From contig VDFB02252616.1 in the NCBI GenBank assembly GCA_007258455.2, positions 124,479,760-124,543,759 of the forward strand: a DNA stretch of 64,000 nt, in the 5' to 3' direction. Each line of letters starts with the position of its first letter. Positions within the stretch are counted from its first letter, which is position 1. Of the stretch, positions 44,657 through 55,474 are shown piece after piece. This DNA is from Sequoia sempervirens. Its lineage: Eukaryota > Streptophyta > Pinopsida > Cupressales > Cupressaceae. The position numbers were made by a program, and so were the translations under genes. The notes beneath the pieces were generated by a model, which did not search any database, was not told the origin of the DNA, and saw only the letters and a list, made by a program, of their open reading frames with translations.

Positions 44657-47600
44657 TTAACTTGATGGATATGGAACAACTCTCAATTTGTCCCTTAGAT
44701 ATTCAAATGTATCTCTTGGAAGTGGTTTAGTAAATATATCAGCAGTTTGCTCTTTTGTAGTTATGTATTCTAAACATACTTGTCCTTCTCCTACTTGTTC
44801 TCTCAAAAAGTGATACTTAATAGGTATGTGCTTGGTTCTTGAGTGCATCACTGGATTTTTGGAGATATTGATTGCACTAGTATTATCACAATAGATAGTG
44901 CAGGGATGATCATACTCCACTTTGATGTCTTTTAAAGTTTGCCTCATCCATAAAAGTTGAGTGCAACATGCTGCTGCTGCAATATATTCAGCTTCAGCTG
45001 TAGATAGAGAGACTGATTCTTGTTTTTTGCTCATCCAAGACACTAAATTTCCTCCAAGAAAAAAGGCTCCTCCACTTGTACTTTTTCTGTCATCTACATT
45101 ACCAGCCCAATCAGCATCTGTGTATGCTTCAAGAGTGAAATCATTGCTGCTAGGGTACCATAAACCATAATGCATTGTGCCTTTCAAATATTTGAATATA
45201 CGCTTTACTGCATGAACATGAGTTTCTTTAGGTGCTGCTTTAAATCTGGCCACAACTCCAACAGCTTGCATTATGTCTGGTCTTGTGGAAGTTAGATACA
45301 ACAAACTTCCAATCATTGATCTATAAAGTGTTTGATTCACATCTTGGGATTCATCATTTTTACTTAGCTTGCAACCTGTAACCATAGGAGTACTAACAGG
45401 ATTGCAATCTTCCATCCTAAACCTTTTTAACATTTCTTTCACATATTTGGTTTGGGAGATGAAAATACCTTTGCTTAATTGTGAAATTTGCAGCCCAAGG
45501 AAGAAGGATAATTCTCCCAACATTGACATCTCAAACTCTTTTTGCATACATGATGAAAATTCTTTGCACATTCTGTCCTTGTCTCCACCAAAAATGATGT
45601 CATCTACATATACCACCACAATCAATAAGTGTCCATCCTCTTCTTTGATGTATAGATTGCTGTCTACATCTCCTCTTTTGAAACCTTGCTCTTTGAGATA
45701 TTTGTCAAGTCTAGAATACCAAGCTCTAGGAGCTTGTTTAAGCCCATAGAGAGCTTTCTTTAACTTGCACACATAATCCATGTCTTCTGATAGTAGGAAG
45801 CCTTCAGGTTGTTCAATATAAACTTCCTCTTCTAAATCTCCATTAAGAAAGGCAGATTTGACGTCCATTTGATAAACCTTAAACTTTTTGTGACTTGCAT
45901 AGGATAAAAACATTCTAATTGCTTCAATCCTTGCAACTGGTGTGAAGGTTTCCTCAAAGTCTACTCCTTCAACTTGTGCATAGCCTTTGCACACTAACCT
46001 TGCTTTGTTCCTTGTGACTTGACCATCTTCATTTAACTTGTTTCTAAAAACCCATTTTGTGCCAATTACATTCTTATCTTTTGGTCTTGGAACAATTTCC
46101 CAAGTTTCATTTTTCTCTATTTGATCCAATTCTTCATTCATTGCATCAATCCAACTTTTGTCTTTGCTTGCTTCTTCAAAAGTTTTGGGCTCAATTTGAG
46201 ATAGGAAAGCTGCATGACAATCTTCATTGTAATTCACCATTCTCCTTGTAGATCTACATCTATCTTGAAGGATCAAATCTTCAGGATGGTTCTTTTGAAC
46301 AAACTTGGAAGGTGTCTTTGGTGTTTTCATGGAAGTCTTTTGTGAAGATTCTCCTTCCTTTGCCTCTTCCTCCTTTTCTTCCTCTTGGGAGTCCTCATCT
46401 TCTTTGTCTTCTTCATTCATAGTTTGAACATGGTGATCACTTTGTTCAACTTCTTTGAATTGCTTCCCTTCATCAATTCTTACATTAGCACTTTCAACAA
46501 TTTTGTGAGTTCTTTTGTTATAGCATCTATATGCCTTACTTTTTGATGAGTAGCCAAGAAAGATTCCCTCATCTGCTCTTGTATCAAATTTGCTCAAATC
46601 TTCTTCATCTCTTCTAATGTAGCAAGTGCTTCCAAAAATCTTGAAGTACTTGACAGTTGCTGGTCTTCCTTTCCAAAGTTCATAAGGTGTCTTCTCATTG
46701 TTCACTCTTATTTGTGCACGATTCAAAATGTAAACAGCTGTATGAATTGCTTCCTTCCAAAAGGAATCTGCTATCTTGGTTTCATTTAGCATTGCTCTTG
46801 CCATTTCTTGAACCGTTCTATTTTTCCTTTCTACAACCCCATTTTGTTGAGGGGTTCTAGCTGCAGAAAATTGCCTTTTAATTCCATTGTCTATGCAGAA
46901 ATTTTCAAATTCTTTTGATGTGAATTCTCCTCCTCGGTCTGATCTAAGGCATTTTATCTTGCAGTTTGCCTCATTTTCAACCAGCTCCTTGAAAGCTTTG
47001 AATTTGTCAAAAGCTTCAGATTTTTCTTTCAAGAATGCAACCCAAGTCATCCTTGAGAAGTCATCAATCAGCAACATAAAGTATCTTTCTCCATTCATGC
47101 TTTTGGATTTTGTTGGCCCACAAAGATCTGTATGTATGAGTTCTAATGGTTTTGATGAAGTATGCTCCTTAGACTTAAAGCTTGACTTTGTTTGCTTTCC
47201 AAGCTGACAATCTCTACAAATGATATTAGAAGGTTTTGTTATCCTTGGCATATCTCTCATAGCATTTGATTTGCTAACTTTGACAATATTATCAAAGTTT
47301 AGATGGCCTAGCCTTTTGTGCCACAACCAACTCTCATCCTCTTGTACTAAATTGCAACTTTCACAACTTATCTCTTTTAGGACATACAAATTTTGTTTCC
47401 TTTCAGCTTGAGCAACCAGCTTTCCATCTTTCTTAATATCACATTTATTAGAAAAAAATGTGATACTATGTCCTTGATCACAAAGTTGACTTACACTTAG
47501 AAGATTTTCTTTTAGGCCCTTAACATACAAAACATTTTCTGTTTTTGTTCTTCCATTATCTAGACTAAGTGTTCCTTTTCCTTTTATTTGTTTTCTTGAA

Positions 47601-49570
47601 TTATCACCAAATCTTACTGTTCCTTCATCAGTAGGTTCAAGAGAGATGAATTTGCTCTTGTCACCTGTCATGTGCTTTGAGCACCCACTATCAATGTACC
47701 ATCTATCCTTCTTACTTTCAGCATGTAAGGCAGTTTGGATGAACATTGATTTCTCCTTTTTCCTCCATACTTTGATAGGTATTTCTTTCCTCTTAATAGA
47801 CTTATCTACCTTCTTGTTTTGTTTTGGTGAGTTATTAAAAACTGACCTACAAGCTTGAGCTTTGTGCCCAAGATTCTTACATTTGTAGCATAGATCATTA
47901 TAGTCTATTAAAGGTGTGAAAGGATTATTATCTCTCCTAAGGTAGCTAGAACTATTTTTCACTTTATTTTTACAATTTAAGGCTTTGTGCCCAAATTTGT
48001 TACATACAAAACAATAACCATTAAATGCATAGAAGTGCCTACTATTCAATCTTCTTTTAGAATCAGCACTTATCCAATCTTCTTCTCCTTGGTTTGAGAG
48101 AGTCTTGAAATCTTCTTTGGAGTTAGTGACCTTCTTGGATTTTTCTTCAAAACTGCTTCCCATTTTGCTTTGAAGAAGATCTTGAGCCTTCATTAACTCA
48201 ATCAGCTTGCTGGATTCTTCATCAATCTTTGAGTGTTGATCCTTTGCTTTCTCCAATTCCAACTTTAGCATTGCTATCTCTTGCTCCAGCTTGTCACATT
48301 TCATCTCCTTTGTATTGAGTTTGTTTTTCAATTCATCTTCATTTCTTTCAGCTTCCATGATTTGAGCTCTCAAATCTTCAATGGTTTTGCTTGAATTCTC
48401 CAAGTCATTTGTCATTTCTTTGATCTTCAACTTGTACTTGGCAGCCTTCTTCTTCAAGTCTTCATTTTTCTTGTAAGCATAGTGCAATTCTTCCTCAAGA
48501 TCTACTTCCTCTCCTTCATCTTGATCTATTTCTTCTTCTTCTTCACATTCTTGTTCAACTTTTTGTTCTTCACATTCAGCCATAAACAATATTTCATCTT
48601 CCTCATTGCTTGAGCTATCTTCACTTTGTTCTTCAGAGGAGCTGCTATCTTTCTTTGAATAAAAACTCTTTTTATGTTTTTGAAATTTCTTCTTTGAGTT
48701 GAAATTCTTCTTTCCCTTTTTCTTATTGCTGATTTCCTTTTCTTCTTCACTAGAACTGCTTTCATTTTGAGGACATTTTGAAGCATAATGTCCAACTTTT
48801 CCACAATTGAAGCATTTAAAAGGAAATTTTCCTTTGTATTTTCCTTTTCCTTTCTTAAGTTTTCCCATGAAGTAAGATTCAGCTTCATCACTTGATTTTT
48901 CATCCTTTTCTTCATGCTTGTTCTTGCCCTTTTTGGTTGCTTTGAATGAGACTTCCTTTTGTGGTGATTTACCTTCAATCCTCATCTCATAGGCAGCAAG
49001 AATACCATGTAATTCATCCTTCTTCAGCTGGTCTAGATTTGTTAGTTCTTCCAATGCTGCAACTTTGGCCTCAAATTTTGTAGAAAGAGATCTTAGAATT
49101 TTGTCAATAATGAATTCATCCTTGATTTCTTCACCAAGTCCCCTCATGATATTCACTAATTCATCAACACGAAGAAAATATGAAGCAATGTCTTCATCAT
49201 CCTCCATTTTGAGAGTTTCCAACTTTCTTCTATGAGTTTGCAACTTTGCTTTCTTAACTTTTGCATCTCCTTCATAGATATTTTGAAGCTTGTCCCAAAT
49301 CTCTTTTGCTGATTTGCACCTCATGACTTTTGTAAATTCAGAATCTGTTAGGCTGCAAAGAAGAGCATGCTTAGCTTTTGCATTGTCTTCACTTCTCTTC
49401 TTTCCTGCTTGATCCGTTGGAGGGGTAGCTGGAGGTGAATACCCATCTACAACAGATTGCCACACATCAAACCCAAGTGCATTCAAGTATGCTTCCATTT
49501 TGATATTCCAGAATGCATAATTAGTCCCATCAAAGATGGGTGCTTTCACCATGTTGCTTTGATTTGCCAT
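44657..49570 (-). CDS. Sirevirus Gag-Pol polyprotein (1637 residues, intact)
   Basis: Starts at ATG 49570 ([15 protein letters not shown]). Domains in order: UBN2-type Gag about 1-210, zinc knuckle [14 protein letters not shown] at about 253-266, acidic Ser/Glu-rich stretch, coiled coil about 360-480, and two more zinc knuckles near 520-533 ([14 protein letters not shown]) and 561-574 ([14 protein letters not shown]). Next are protease [11 protein letters not shown] near 624-634, pre-integrase [11 protein letters not shown], integrase with D, D, E near 815, 878 and 914 ([24 protein letters not shown]), and RT with YVDDIIFGG at 1321-1329. RNase H follows ([30 protein letters not shown]) and ends near [11 protein letters not shown]. 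No stop or frameshift, and all catalytic residues are present. Gag and Pol share one frame, as is usual in copia. Confidence 0.95.
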   Translation of the reverse strand: MANQSNMVKAPIFDGTNYAFWNIKMEAYLNALGFDVWQSVVDGYSPPATPPTDQAGKKRSEDNAKAKHALLCSLTDSEFTKVMRCKSAKEIWDKLQNIYEGDAKVKKAKLQTHRRKLETLKMEDDEDIASYFLRVDELVNIMRGLGEEIKDEFIIDKILRSLSTKFEAKVAALEELTNLDQLKKDELHGILAAYEMRIEGKSPQKEVSFKATKKGKNKHEEKDEKSSDEAESYFMGKLKKGKGKYKGKFPFKCFNCGKVGHYASKCPQNESSSSEEEKEISNKKKGKKNFNSKKKFQKHKKSFYSKKDSSSSEEQSEDSSSNEEDEILFMAECEEQKVEQECEEEEEIDQDEGEEVDLEEELHYAYKKNEDLKKKAAKYKLKIKEMTNDLENSSKTIEDLRAQIMEAERNEDELKNKLNTKEMKCDKLEQEIAMLKLELEKAKDQHSKIDEESSKLIELMKAQDLLQSKMGSSFEEKSKKVTNSKEDFKTLSNQGEEDWISADSKRRLNSRHFYAFNGYCFVCNKFGHKALNCKNKVKNSSSYLRRDNNPFTPLIDYNDLCYKCKNLGHKAQACRSVFNNSPKQNKKVDKSIKRKEIPIKVWRKKEKSMFIQTALHAESKKDRWYIDSGCSKHMTGDKSKFISLEPTDEGTVRFGDNSRKQIKGKGTLSLDNGRTKTENVLYVKGLKENLLSVSQLCDQGHSITFFSNKCDIKKDGKLVAQAERKQNLYVLKEISCESCNLVQEDESWLWHKRLGHLNFDNIVKVSKSNAMRDMPRITKPSNIICRDCQLGKQTKSSFKSKEHTSSKPLELIHTDLCGPTKSKSMNGERYFMLLIDDFSRMTWVAFLKEKSEAFDKFKAFKELVENEANCKIKCLRSDRGGEFTSKEFENFCIDNGIKRQFSAARTPQQNGVVERKNRTVQEMARAMLNETKIADSFWKEAIHTAVYILNRAQIRVNNEKTPYELWKGRPATVKYFKIFGSTCYIRRDEEDLSKFDTRADEGIFLGYSSKSKAYRCYNKRTHKIVESANVRIDEGKQFKEVEQSDHHVQTMNEEDKEDEDSQEEEKEEEAKEGESSQKTSMKTPKTPSKFVQKNHPEDLILQDRCRSTRRMVNYNEDCHAAFLSQIEPKTFEEASKDKSWIDAMNEELDQIEKNETWEIVPRPKDKNVIGTKWVFRNKLNEDGQVTRNKARLVCKGYAQVEGVDFEETFTPVARIEAIRMFLSYASHKKFKVYQMDVKSAFLNGDLEEEVYIEQPEGFLLSEDMDYVCKLKKALYGLKQAPRAWYSRLDKYLKEQGFKRGDVDSNLYIKEEDGHLLIVVVYVDDIIFGGDKDRMCKEFSSCMQKEFEMSMLGELSFFLGLQISQLSKGIFISQTKYVKEMLKRFRMEDCNPVSTPMVTGCKLSKNDESQDVNQTLYRSMIGSLLYLTSTRPDIMQAVGVVARFKAAPKETHVHAVKRIFKYLKGTMHYGLWYPSSNDFTLEAYTDADWAGNVDDRKSTSGGAFFLGGNLVSWMSKKQESVSLSTAEAEYIAAAACCTQLLWMRQTLKDIKVEYDHPCTIYCDNTSAINISKNPVMHSRTKHIPIKYHFLREQVGEGQVCLEYITTKEQTADIFTKPLPRDTFEYLRDKLRVVPYPSS

Positions 49571-49622
49571 AAGTGCTCTTAAGGATCTCCTTCAAGCGAT
49601 TAAGCTTTTCAAGAAGGACCTT

Positions 49623-49634
49623 GCTCTGATACCA
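49623..49634 (-). promoter_or_regulatory. Primer-binding site (tRNA-iMet)
   Basis: The complement reads TGGTATCAGAGC, identical to the 3' end complement of plant initiator methionine tRNA. It lies two bases inside the 5' LTR border at 49637. Confidence 0.95.
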
Positions 49635-49636
49635 AT

Positions 49637-51396
49637 TGAAGAGCACAAAAGATTTACTGAGAGGGGGGGGTGAATCAGTAAATCAACACAAACTTTCAAT
49701 TATTAAACTTTTCAAAACTTGTTATAATCAACCTTTTTTTTTATATGATCCAATTTACACAAGTTGATCCAGTTTTATTGAATATTTTTAAGAGAGTAGG
49801 TACCAACCTGCTCAATTTACAAGAGGGATGATTTAGTAGAATATGATCTACAAGGAACACCCTAACCTTTTACAATTTTAGTAGGCACCTACCTACAAGG
49901 AGCACCAACCCCTAATGCAAGGCACCACACCTTGACTTGATGGATGAATCAACTGAAGCCAATCAGACCTGCACACAGCCAATCCTCTAATCTGCCTTTG
50001 TGATGTAAACTCTCACACTCAGCCCACACAAGAAGATAGCTTCTGAATTTTGACTTCTTGAACTTGACAACCACACTTTCAATTTAGATTAGAATGTTCA
50101 ATATATATGTTTCTTCAAGAGTTGCACCTATCTTTTGAAAGAACACATCTGTTTGAGCACACTTTATATCTGCCTTTTCAAAAATCTGAATCAGATTAGT
50201 TTATATCCTTTAAGAGACAAACACATATCCTTTCATATGATAAATCGAATCTTTAGCATCTTTTCAGACAAAAACCACGTCTCTTGCTGTTTAGTAATCA
50301 CTTGTTTCATTATTATTCCACAAAACAAAAACTGCTTTATTTGCATCTGCTCCTTTTGGAATAGACGTATGCCTTTAAAAAGTCGCACCCTTTTGAAAAA
50401 GTCATATCCTTTCTCTAAAAATTGTATTGCTTCTCTTAAAAAGACGTATCCTTTATTTTGATCTGAAGACGTCTCTTTCAACCGACAACCTTTGTTAACA
50501 TGTATTATATTTATAATTCAGACTGACTTTTATTAACATCATTTTTGAATCGGTATATCTGATCTTCGACGTATTCTTTTGATTTTGTCATTTAATGATT
50601 ATCAGAAGTCGTATTTTAATTGTTTTACCTGAGCGCTGAATACGTCTTGATTAATTATTTCTTTAACATAAGATTATATCCGTCATAAAAAATCTGAAAC
50701 AGTCCCGTTTTTTCCATGGGACACACTTCTTTAATTTTGACTTTGAAGATTCGCAATACTTTTGAGAATACGTATTTTAAAGATTCGCATCTTTCTATAA
50801 ATACGTTTTAATTAAGTCGAACATGTAATACTTTAATATTTTGTTTAAATATCAAGTGACGTTAAATAAGAGTTCAGACTTTTACGTGAAAAGCTTGATA
50901 AATTTCGATGGTTTCAAATCTGGCTCCAAAACAGAATGCATGATGAACTTAGATTTACGTATGATATTTGGCAGTCTTTAATTCTATCTTCAAATCTGAA
51001 ACTCGTGAGAAGCATAATTTCTTCAGATTTCTTCAGAATATATATCTGCTATAAATTCTGCTCACAATTTCTTCAGATTTTTTCAAAAATTCTCTTCAAT
51101 ATGCTTCATTATGCCATGCTTTTATCTCCTCCTTGAAATATGCATAATCCTCTTTTAGAACTACATATGTTTCTTTTAGATCTGCATATACCTCTGCTTT
51201 TGTATTGATTTTTTCTTTATCACTCAACTCCATTCAATTTCCAATCCATACCATACACCTTTATTTTTGTTTTATCTCTATATTTCTATGAAGAGACTTT
51301 ACTGCTCTTTCTCTTCTTAATCTTCTCTTCAAATGATATTCATTTTCACACTTCCAACACTCTGTTGTTCTGACATCAATGACAATACTTCTAACA
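49637..51396 (-). repeat. 5' LTR of the Sirevirus element
   Basis: 1760 bp, the partner of 42713-44472 at a constant offset of 6924. It carries the promoter that would drive Gag-Pol leftwards. A 108-codon frame inside it on the plus strand is a by-product and is broken in the other LTR by a substitution. Confidence 0.95.
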
Positions 51397-51401
51397 ATCA
51401 T

Positions 51402-53351
51402 AACATCCGGACAGTGGAAGGGAGAAAGTATAAGCACAAGATGGAATTGGAGGATTTCTGGGCAAATGCTGCGGATGAGTACGAGGTCAGACGGAAAATG
51501 TGGTCCAGAATGTCCTTGGATTTCATGAGAACAATTGAGTTCTTCCGAGTGCCTGATCAGCTTCAAGATGACGGAAACCATGTCCAGCCTCGCTTTGAGG
51601 AAAGTCGACCCCTCCCTCCAGTAAAATGGTCAGAGCCAGAGCACGCGGACTTAGCCACCCTAATGAGGCCAGTGACGAAATATTCTCAATGGTGGGTTGA
51701 TTACCACACCCAAGAACTGAGACAAAAAGGAATCACGCTCACCTATGACTTGTTGAGCGAATCAGAGTCATACTCTTCTAATGCTGGTGCATCCCATCAA
51801 GACTTGGTCGGGATTGGAGAGAAAAGAAAAGAAATAATGCCAAGTGCTGAGCCTGTTTCCAAGAGGCATAAGGGAGAACCTTCTCGGTCGGCAGTATCTA
51901 GGAACATTGACCAGTTTGTGGCCAATATAGACGAATCCTTGGTGGAAATGCTTGAACCTCTTGCAGCTCAGAAAGTAAATGATGAGCCTATTCAACTAGA
52001 TGATGAAGAGCTTGCCTCACCAACAGGCACAGAAATTTTAGGTTCAGACAATGATGTAGAGGCTCGGAACAATGACTTCAAGGAGGGAATGATTTCCGCT
52101 CTCAGGGAAGTTATGGATGCTCCGAATGAAGAGGAAGTTCAAGTAGAGGATGGCATGGAACAGTCTACAATTCCAGACTGGCTGTTAGAAAGGATGAAAG
52201 TTCATGTGCCTGCTGAGGCTCAACAAGAAGAAGAAAATGATACTGCCGATTTCTTGGCAAGATTAGAGCAGGTTGCAGTTAAGAAGCCCGCCAAGAAGTT
52301 CTCCACCATTCAGAGGAATGAGGCAGGCGACCGTTCCGTGCACATCGCAGTGCCTACAGTGTACAAGCCACAGGACGAGATCACTCCTCAGGAGTATGCT
52401 ATAACCATAGTTGACCTTGGCCCGACCTCGAAAGGTCAAGAAGTAGAGGAGTTGGATAATTCTGTCTCGACTATCAAAGTGAGACTAGAAAAGGAAGTGG
52501 CTAAGAAGAAGGAGTATAAGAAGGAGGTCGAAGGTCTCAAAGAATACATACAGCATTTGACCCAGCCGCTTGATCGAGGCAATGCGACTGTTCCTCCTCT
52601 CCTCGGTTCATCACAGGAGGTGACCAAGGAAGTCGAACACGGAATGGTGACGGCCAGGGAAGCACAGGACTGGATGGCAAGTGAAGGCACGGAAGCGGCC
52701 TTGTTCATGGAAAAGTTGGCACTGGCCTATGGACGAACTTCTTCATTTCTTTCTAGACTGATGGACATGGCAGAAGCATGGGAAGGTATCCCGGACATGC
52801 AGGAAAGGCTTATTCCAAGCCTTAGAATTTTGGAGAGCACTCCTAGAGAGGAGTTAGTTGATAAAAGAGTGATTGCTGCAGGGGCAGCATATGATTTTCA
52901 TCACTGGTTTTGGGCAGTGACAATTCGAGAAGAAGTCTTGGAGAGGGCGAAAATAGATGGGCTTGGAATTGAAGAACAGGTCAGGAAAATCCAGGAGGAG
53001 GTTTGCATGATAACTACAGAGGTGTTCGACCGTGAAGTCATCCGGGAGAACGACATGCAGTTGGAGAAACTGAAGAATAAAGTTCAAGAAACTTTCTTCT
53101 CGACCACTGGACCTTTCTTGAGACAAGACTTTGCGAGAGTGGCAAGACTCTCATCCATTCGCAAGAATTTTGAGAAGCAGGAGGCAGATTGGGAAGGTAC
53201 TTTTGCTAGATGTGCTGAGAAGTTGGATGGACTTGAATTCCGGATCAGCATGCTGCCGCCTGTCACGATGGACGAAGTCATTGCCGTAGTGTCCAGATTC
53301 GCCAAGCACAAAGCTACTCAGATGGATAAGGACGCCTCTCCTAGATTATAG
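51402..53351 (+). CDS. Long ORF of the giant LTR unit, second part (649 codons plus stop)
   Basis: Continues the frame of 41444-42712 in phase once the Sirevirus and one ATCAT are removed, giving 1072 codons in all. The start is NIRTVEGRKYKHKME. Features: a basic KRHKGEPSRS patch that could be a nuclear signal, acidic linkers (DEPIQLDDEELASPT), a predicted coiled coil (STIKVRLEKEVAKKKEYKKE), and a helical C-terminal half (AAYDFHHWFWAVTIREEVLE, then MDEVIAVVSRFAKHKA). It ends with a TAG at 53349. There are no zinc knuckles, no protease, RT or integrase motifs, so it is not a usual gag-pol. Function is unknown. An intact frame of this length in a non-coding setting implies recent activity or constraint. 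Confidence 0.7.
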   Translation, partial: NIRTVEGRKYKHKMELEDFWANAADEYEVRRKMWSRMSLDFMRTIEFFRVPDQLQDDGNHVQPRFEESRPLPPVKWSEPEHADLATLMRPVTKYSQWWVDYHTQELRQKGITLTYDLLSESESYSSNAGASHQDLVGIGEKRKEIMPSAEPVSKRHKGEPSRSAVSRNIDQFVANIDESLVEMLEPLAAQKVNDEPIQLDDEELASPTGTEILGSDNDVEARNNDFKEGMISALREVMDAPNEEEVQVEDGMEQSTIPDWLLERMKVHVPAEAQQEEENDTADFLARLEQVAVKKPAKKFSTIQRNEAGDRSVHIAVPTVYKPQDEITPQEYAITIVDLGPTSKGQEVEELDNSVSTIKVRLEKEVAKKKEYKKEVEGLKEYIQHLTQPLDRGNATVPPLLGSSQEVTKEVEHGMVTAREAQDWMASEGTEAALFMEKLALAYGRTSSFLSRLMDMAEAWEGIPDMQERLIPSLRILESTPREELVDKRVIAAGAAYDFHHWFWAVTIREEVLERAKIDGLGIEEQVRKIQEEVCMITTEVFDREVIRENDMQLEKLKNKVQETFFSTTGPFLRQDFARVARLSSIRKNFEKQEADWEGTFARCAEKLDGLEFRISMLPPVTMDEVIAVVSRFAKHKATQMDKDASPRL

Positions 53352-53406
53352 CTGGAACTGCCACTTTTCTGATAGTTTTCTGACGGTTAACTCTTGTTAT
53401 TTTGGG

Positions 53407-53424
53407 AAACCCTAATTAGGGTTT
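53407..53424. promoter_or_regulatory. Inverted telo-box palindrome
   Basis: AAACCCTAATTAGGGTTT is a perfect 18-bp palindrome made of two AAACCCTA telo-boxes facing each other, 66 bp upstream of the TATA box at 53490. Telo-boxes are known plant promoter elements bound by TRB/telomere-repeat factors. Function here is inferred from position. Confidence 0.55.
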
Positions 53425-53489
53425 GGTTGTAATAATCTCGGCCGTTAATCTTGTTTTAATCTCGGCCCTTCATTTCATTTTTGAGGCTC

Positions 53490-53498
53490 TATATAAAC
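53490..53498 (+). promoter_or_regulatory. TATA box of the giant LTR
   Basis: CTATATAAAC followed 10-15 bp later by CTCTCTC, in the same orientation as the long ORF but downstream of it. In an LTR this is the U3/R promoter driving the internal region, which is missing in a solo LTR. The duplicate phrase 'taatctcggcc' lies upstream near 53433 and 53456. Confidence 0.55.
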
Positions 53499-54264
53499 TA
53501 GTGCTCTCTCATTTTCATTTGTGTGGAGACAGATTATGTATATTGTCGCATTGAGACTATTTTGAATGATAAAAGCTCTTGAGCATGATTTGCCTTGAAT
53601 CACTTCTTATTGTTGAATAGTAAGCGAGGTTACATATTATCTTCTGCCATAGATTAGAATTAAAGTTAGATTAAGTAGAATTTGCTTTTGAAAGTTGTTA
53701 ATTGAATGAGAGATTGATCGCATTGACTCAATGGTGAAGTATAGCTCATACTTTTTTCGAATGGATGATTTGCATTCGATTTGTAAAGTTAGCCTGAGCT
53801 CTTAAATCGTGGAAGCTTAACTTCAACCTCATTCGAGGTTTGAAAATTATTCTCACAAACCCCTTGAAGATTGCACCCACTTTGTGTATGTTGTCCAACA
53901 GGAGGCGAAACAAAGTGTGGTTTATTTCCCTTCACCGAGTCCTTACTGTCTCTTGAGTTCTTAGGCTTAGACTAGATTCCCTAAAGGGTCTTTTGCCATT
54001 TTTTTTGAGATCCATTGAAAGTCCTAATTGAGAACCTTTAAAGATAAATTTCCTAAGTCCCAAACTTGTGAAGATTGTTCTCACGTAAGTCCCCTTGTTT
54101 ATTACCAGCAAATCACAACGGCCATTGAGCTTATCCACACGTCGAGACCCGACTAAAGAAACCTTGGAATCGCCTACGCGGTGGTTTTTCAAGAGAGGAT
54201 AGAGTGTCTTTGGACATTTTTATTCTGATGTTTGGTGAATGATAAAACACTCATCAACAGGTAC

Positions 54265-55474
54265 CTATGTACAACTAGATCCCCCCATGAGAAGAAACCC
54301 CCCAAAGTAGAGAGAAGGAAAAGACTAAGTAGCCACTGCAAAGAAGTAGCCTGTTTTACCCCTAGCAAAGCTCGTAAATGAAGAAACTTGCTTTCTATAA
54401 AAAGTTTGGTGAAGATTTTGACAATCTGCACAAAATTTGGGTAGAATCAAAGATCAATGACCTGCCCATGAATAAGCTCCTGATTGTAGTGCATATGGGC
54501 CTCTATGTGCTTAGTTCACTGATGGCGGACCAAGTTTTGTGAAATTTTTATGACACTTTGGTTGTCACAAAATGTGATAGATGGCTGTTTGAATTGGATA
54601 CTAAACTCAATTAGAATATGTTGAAGCCATATGGCATCAATGGTGACATTAATATCCCCTCTATAATAAGCTTTAGTGGAAGATAGAGAATAGTAAATTG
54701 CTTCTTGCTTAACTAATAAATAGAAGCTGAACCAAATGAGAAGTTGTAAATTGAAGTGGAATTTCAATCTTGAGAATCACCTGTCCAATCTAAATCTGTA
54801 TACCCCACCAAGTCAATACCAATGCCAATTGTATAGTGAATCCCAATCCGAGTACCCTATGTGCAATTGAGAATTTGCTTGGTTGCCTTCCGATGTAGCT
54901 CATGGGGCTCCTACATAAACTAAGAAACATGCCTATAAAAATATGAAATGTTAGGCCTTGTATGAGTCAGATAAATGAGGCTCCCAATGAGCTATTAATA
55001 CAAGGTACCATCAACCAAAAGTGAAGAGGAATGAGCCACAAGTTTTACTCTAGAAAGAAATGTAGCTGAAGTAGGCTTCTAGTCAACTATGTGAAATCAT
55101 GAGATCATATGAAGTGCATACTTGGAATTTGCAATGTTAATCTTAGAAGTAGACCAAGATATCTCAATTCCAAGAAAGTAGTACAAGCCCAATTTGGTCA
55201 TCAAAAACCTGTCAGAAAGGGAAATTTTCACTATTGAAATGGATGAAGACCACCTCATAATTGATATTTCATCAGCATATAGAACCAAAATGAGGAGAAA
55301 GTTATCCTATTGTAGAATGTGGACATTTGGATCCGAATGGCAATAGGAAAACCCAATTGTTAGAAGGAAGGAATCCATCTTAGCATATCAAGCTTGAGGC
55401 TCTTGTATCAAGCCATAAGTAGATTTTCTAAATGTTAATGTTTTGAGCAGCTTCGGGTTCATCCTTCCAGTCAC
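54265..55474 (-). pseudogene. Copia RNase H and RT of the old element (decayed)
   Basis: RNase H is readable at 54516-54767 (CDNQSVIKISQNLVRHQ, preceded by SSTKAYYRG). RT is readable at 55097-55288 (MVLYADEISI in the YVDD position, then TKLGLYYFLGIEISWS). Near 55400 the KSTYGLIQEPQA motif corresponds to [12 protein letters not shown]. Frames are badly broken. The YVDD site is changed to YADE, so it is inactive. The right end is cut by a second insertion. Confidence 0.7.

Larger units (their letters stand above)
42713..51396 (-). mobile_element. Complete young Sirevirus-type Ty1/copia retrotransposon (8684 bp)
   Basis: Flanked by exact 5-bp duplications ATCAT (42708-42712 and 51397-51401), it has two 1760-bp LTRs. 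By eye they differ at three positions only (43243/50167, 43997/50921, 44434/51358). The primer site is a perfect tRNA-iMet complement. One intact Gag-Pol frame fills 44657-49570. The polypurine tract CAAAGGGGGAGAT next to the 3' LTR, further PPT-like copies nearby, long LTRs and a long Gag with several zinc knuckles and a coiled coil fit Sireviruses. All parts needed for autonomous movement appear present. It is the youngest insertion in the window. Confidence 0.92.
38689..54259 (+). mobile_element. Giant TG...CA unit, probably a solo LTR with a long ORF, interrupted by a Sirevirus
   Basis: The unit starts TGTTGTGACC at 38689 and ends CATCAACA at 54259. The exact 5-bp duplication GGTAC (38684-38688 and 54260-54264) flanks it, inside an old copia element that is continuous on both sides. 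Removing the nested element at 42713-51396 and one ATCAT leaves about 6.9 kb. I see no repeat of its start near its end or the reverse, so it is not a two-LTR element. The TATA box at 53490 followed by about 770 bp of non-coding sequence has the shape of U3-R-U5 of one LTR. The preceding sequence holds a 1072-codon frame. A non-autonomous element of another kind remains possible. Confidence 0.65.

Noticed and set aside
48526..48978. 150-codon lysine-rich frame
   Set aside because: It is an out-of-frame shadow of the intact Gag-Pol on the same strand.
50135..50461. 108-codon plus-strand frame in the Sirevirus LTR
   Set aside because: It runs against the element's coding strand inside an LTR and is shortened in the other LTR by one substitution; not a gene.
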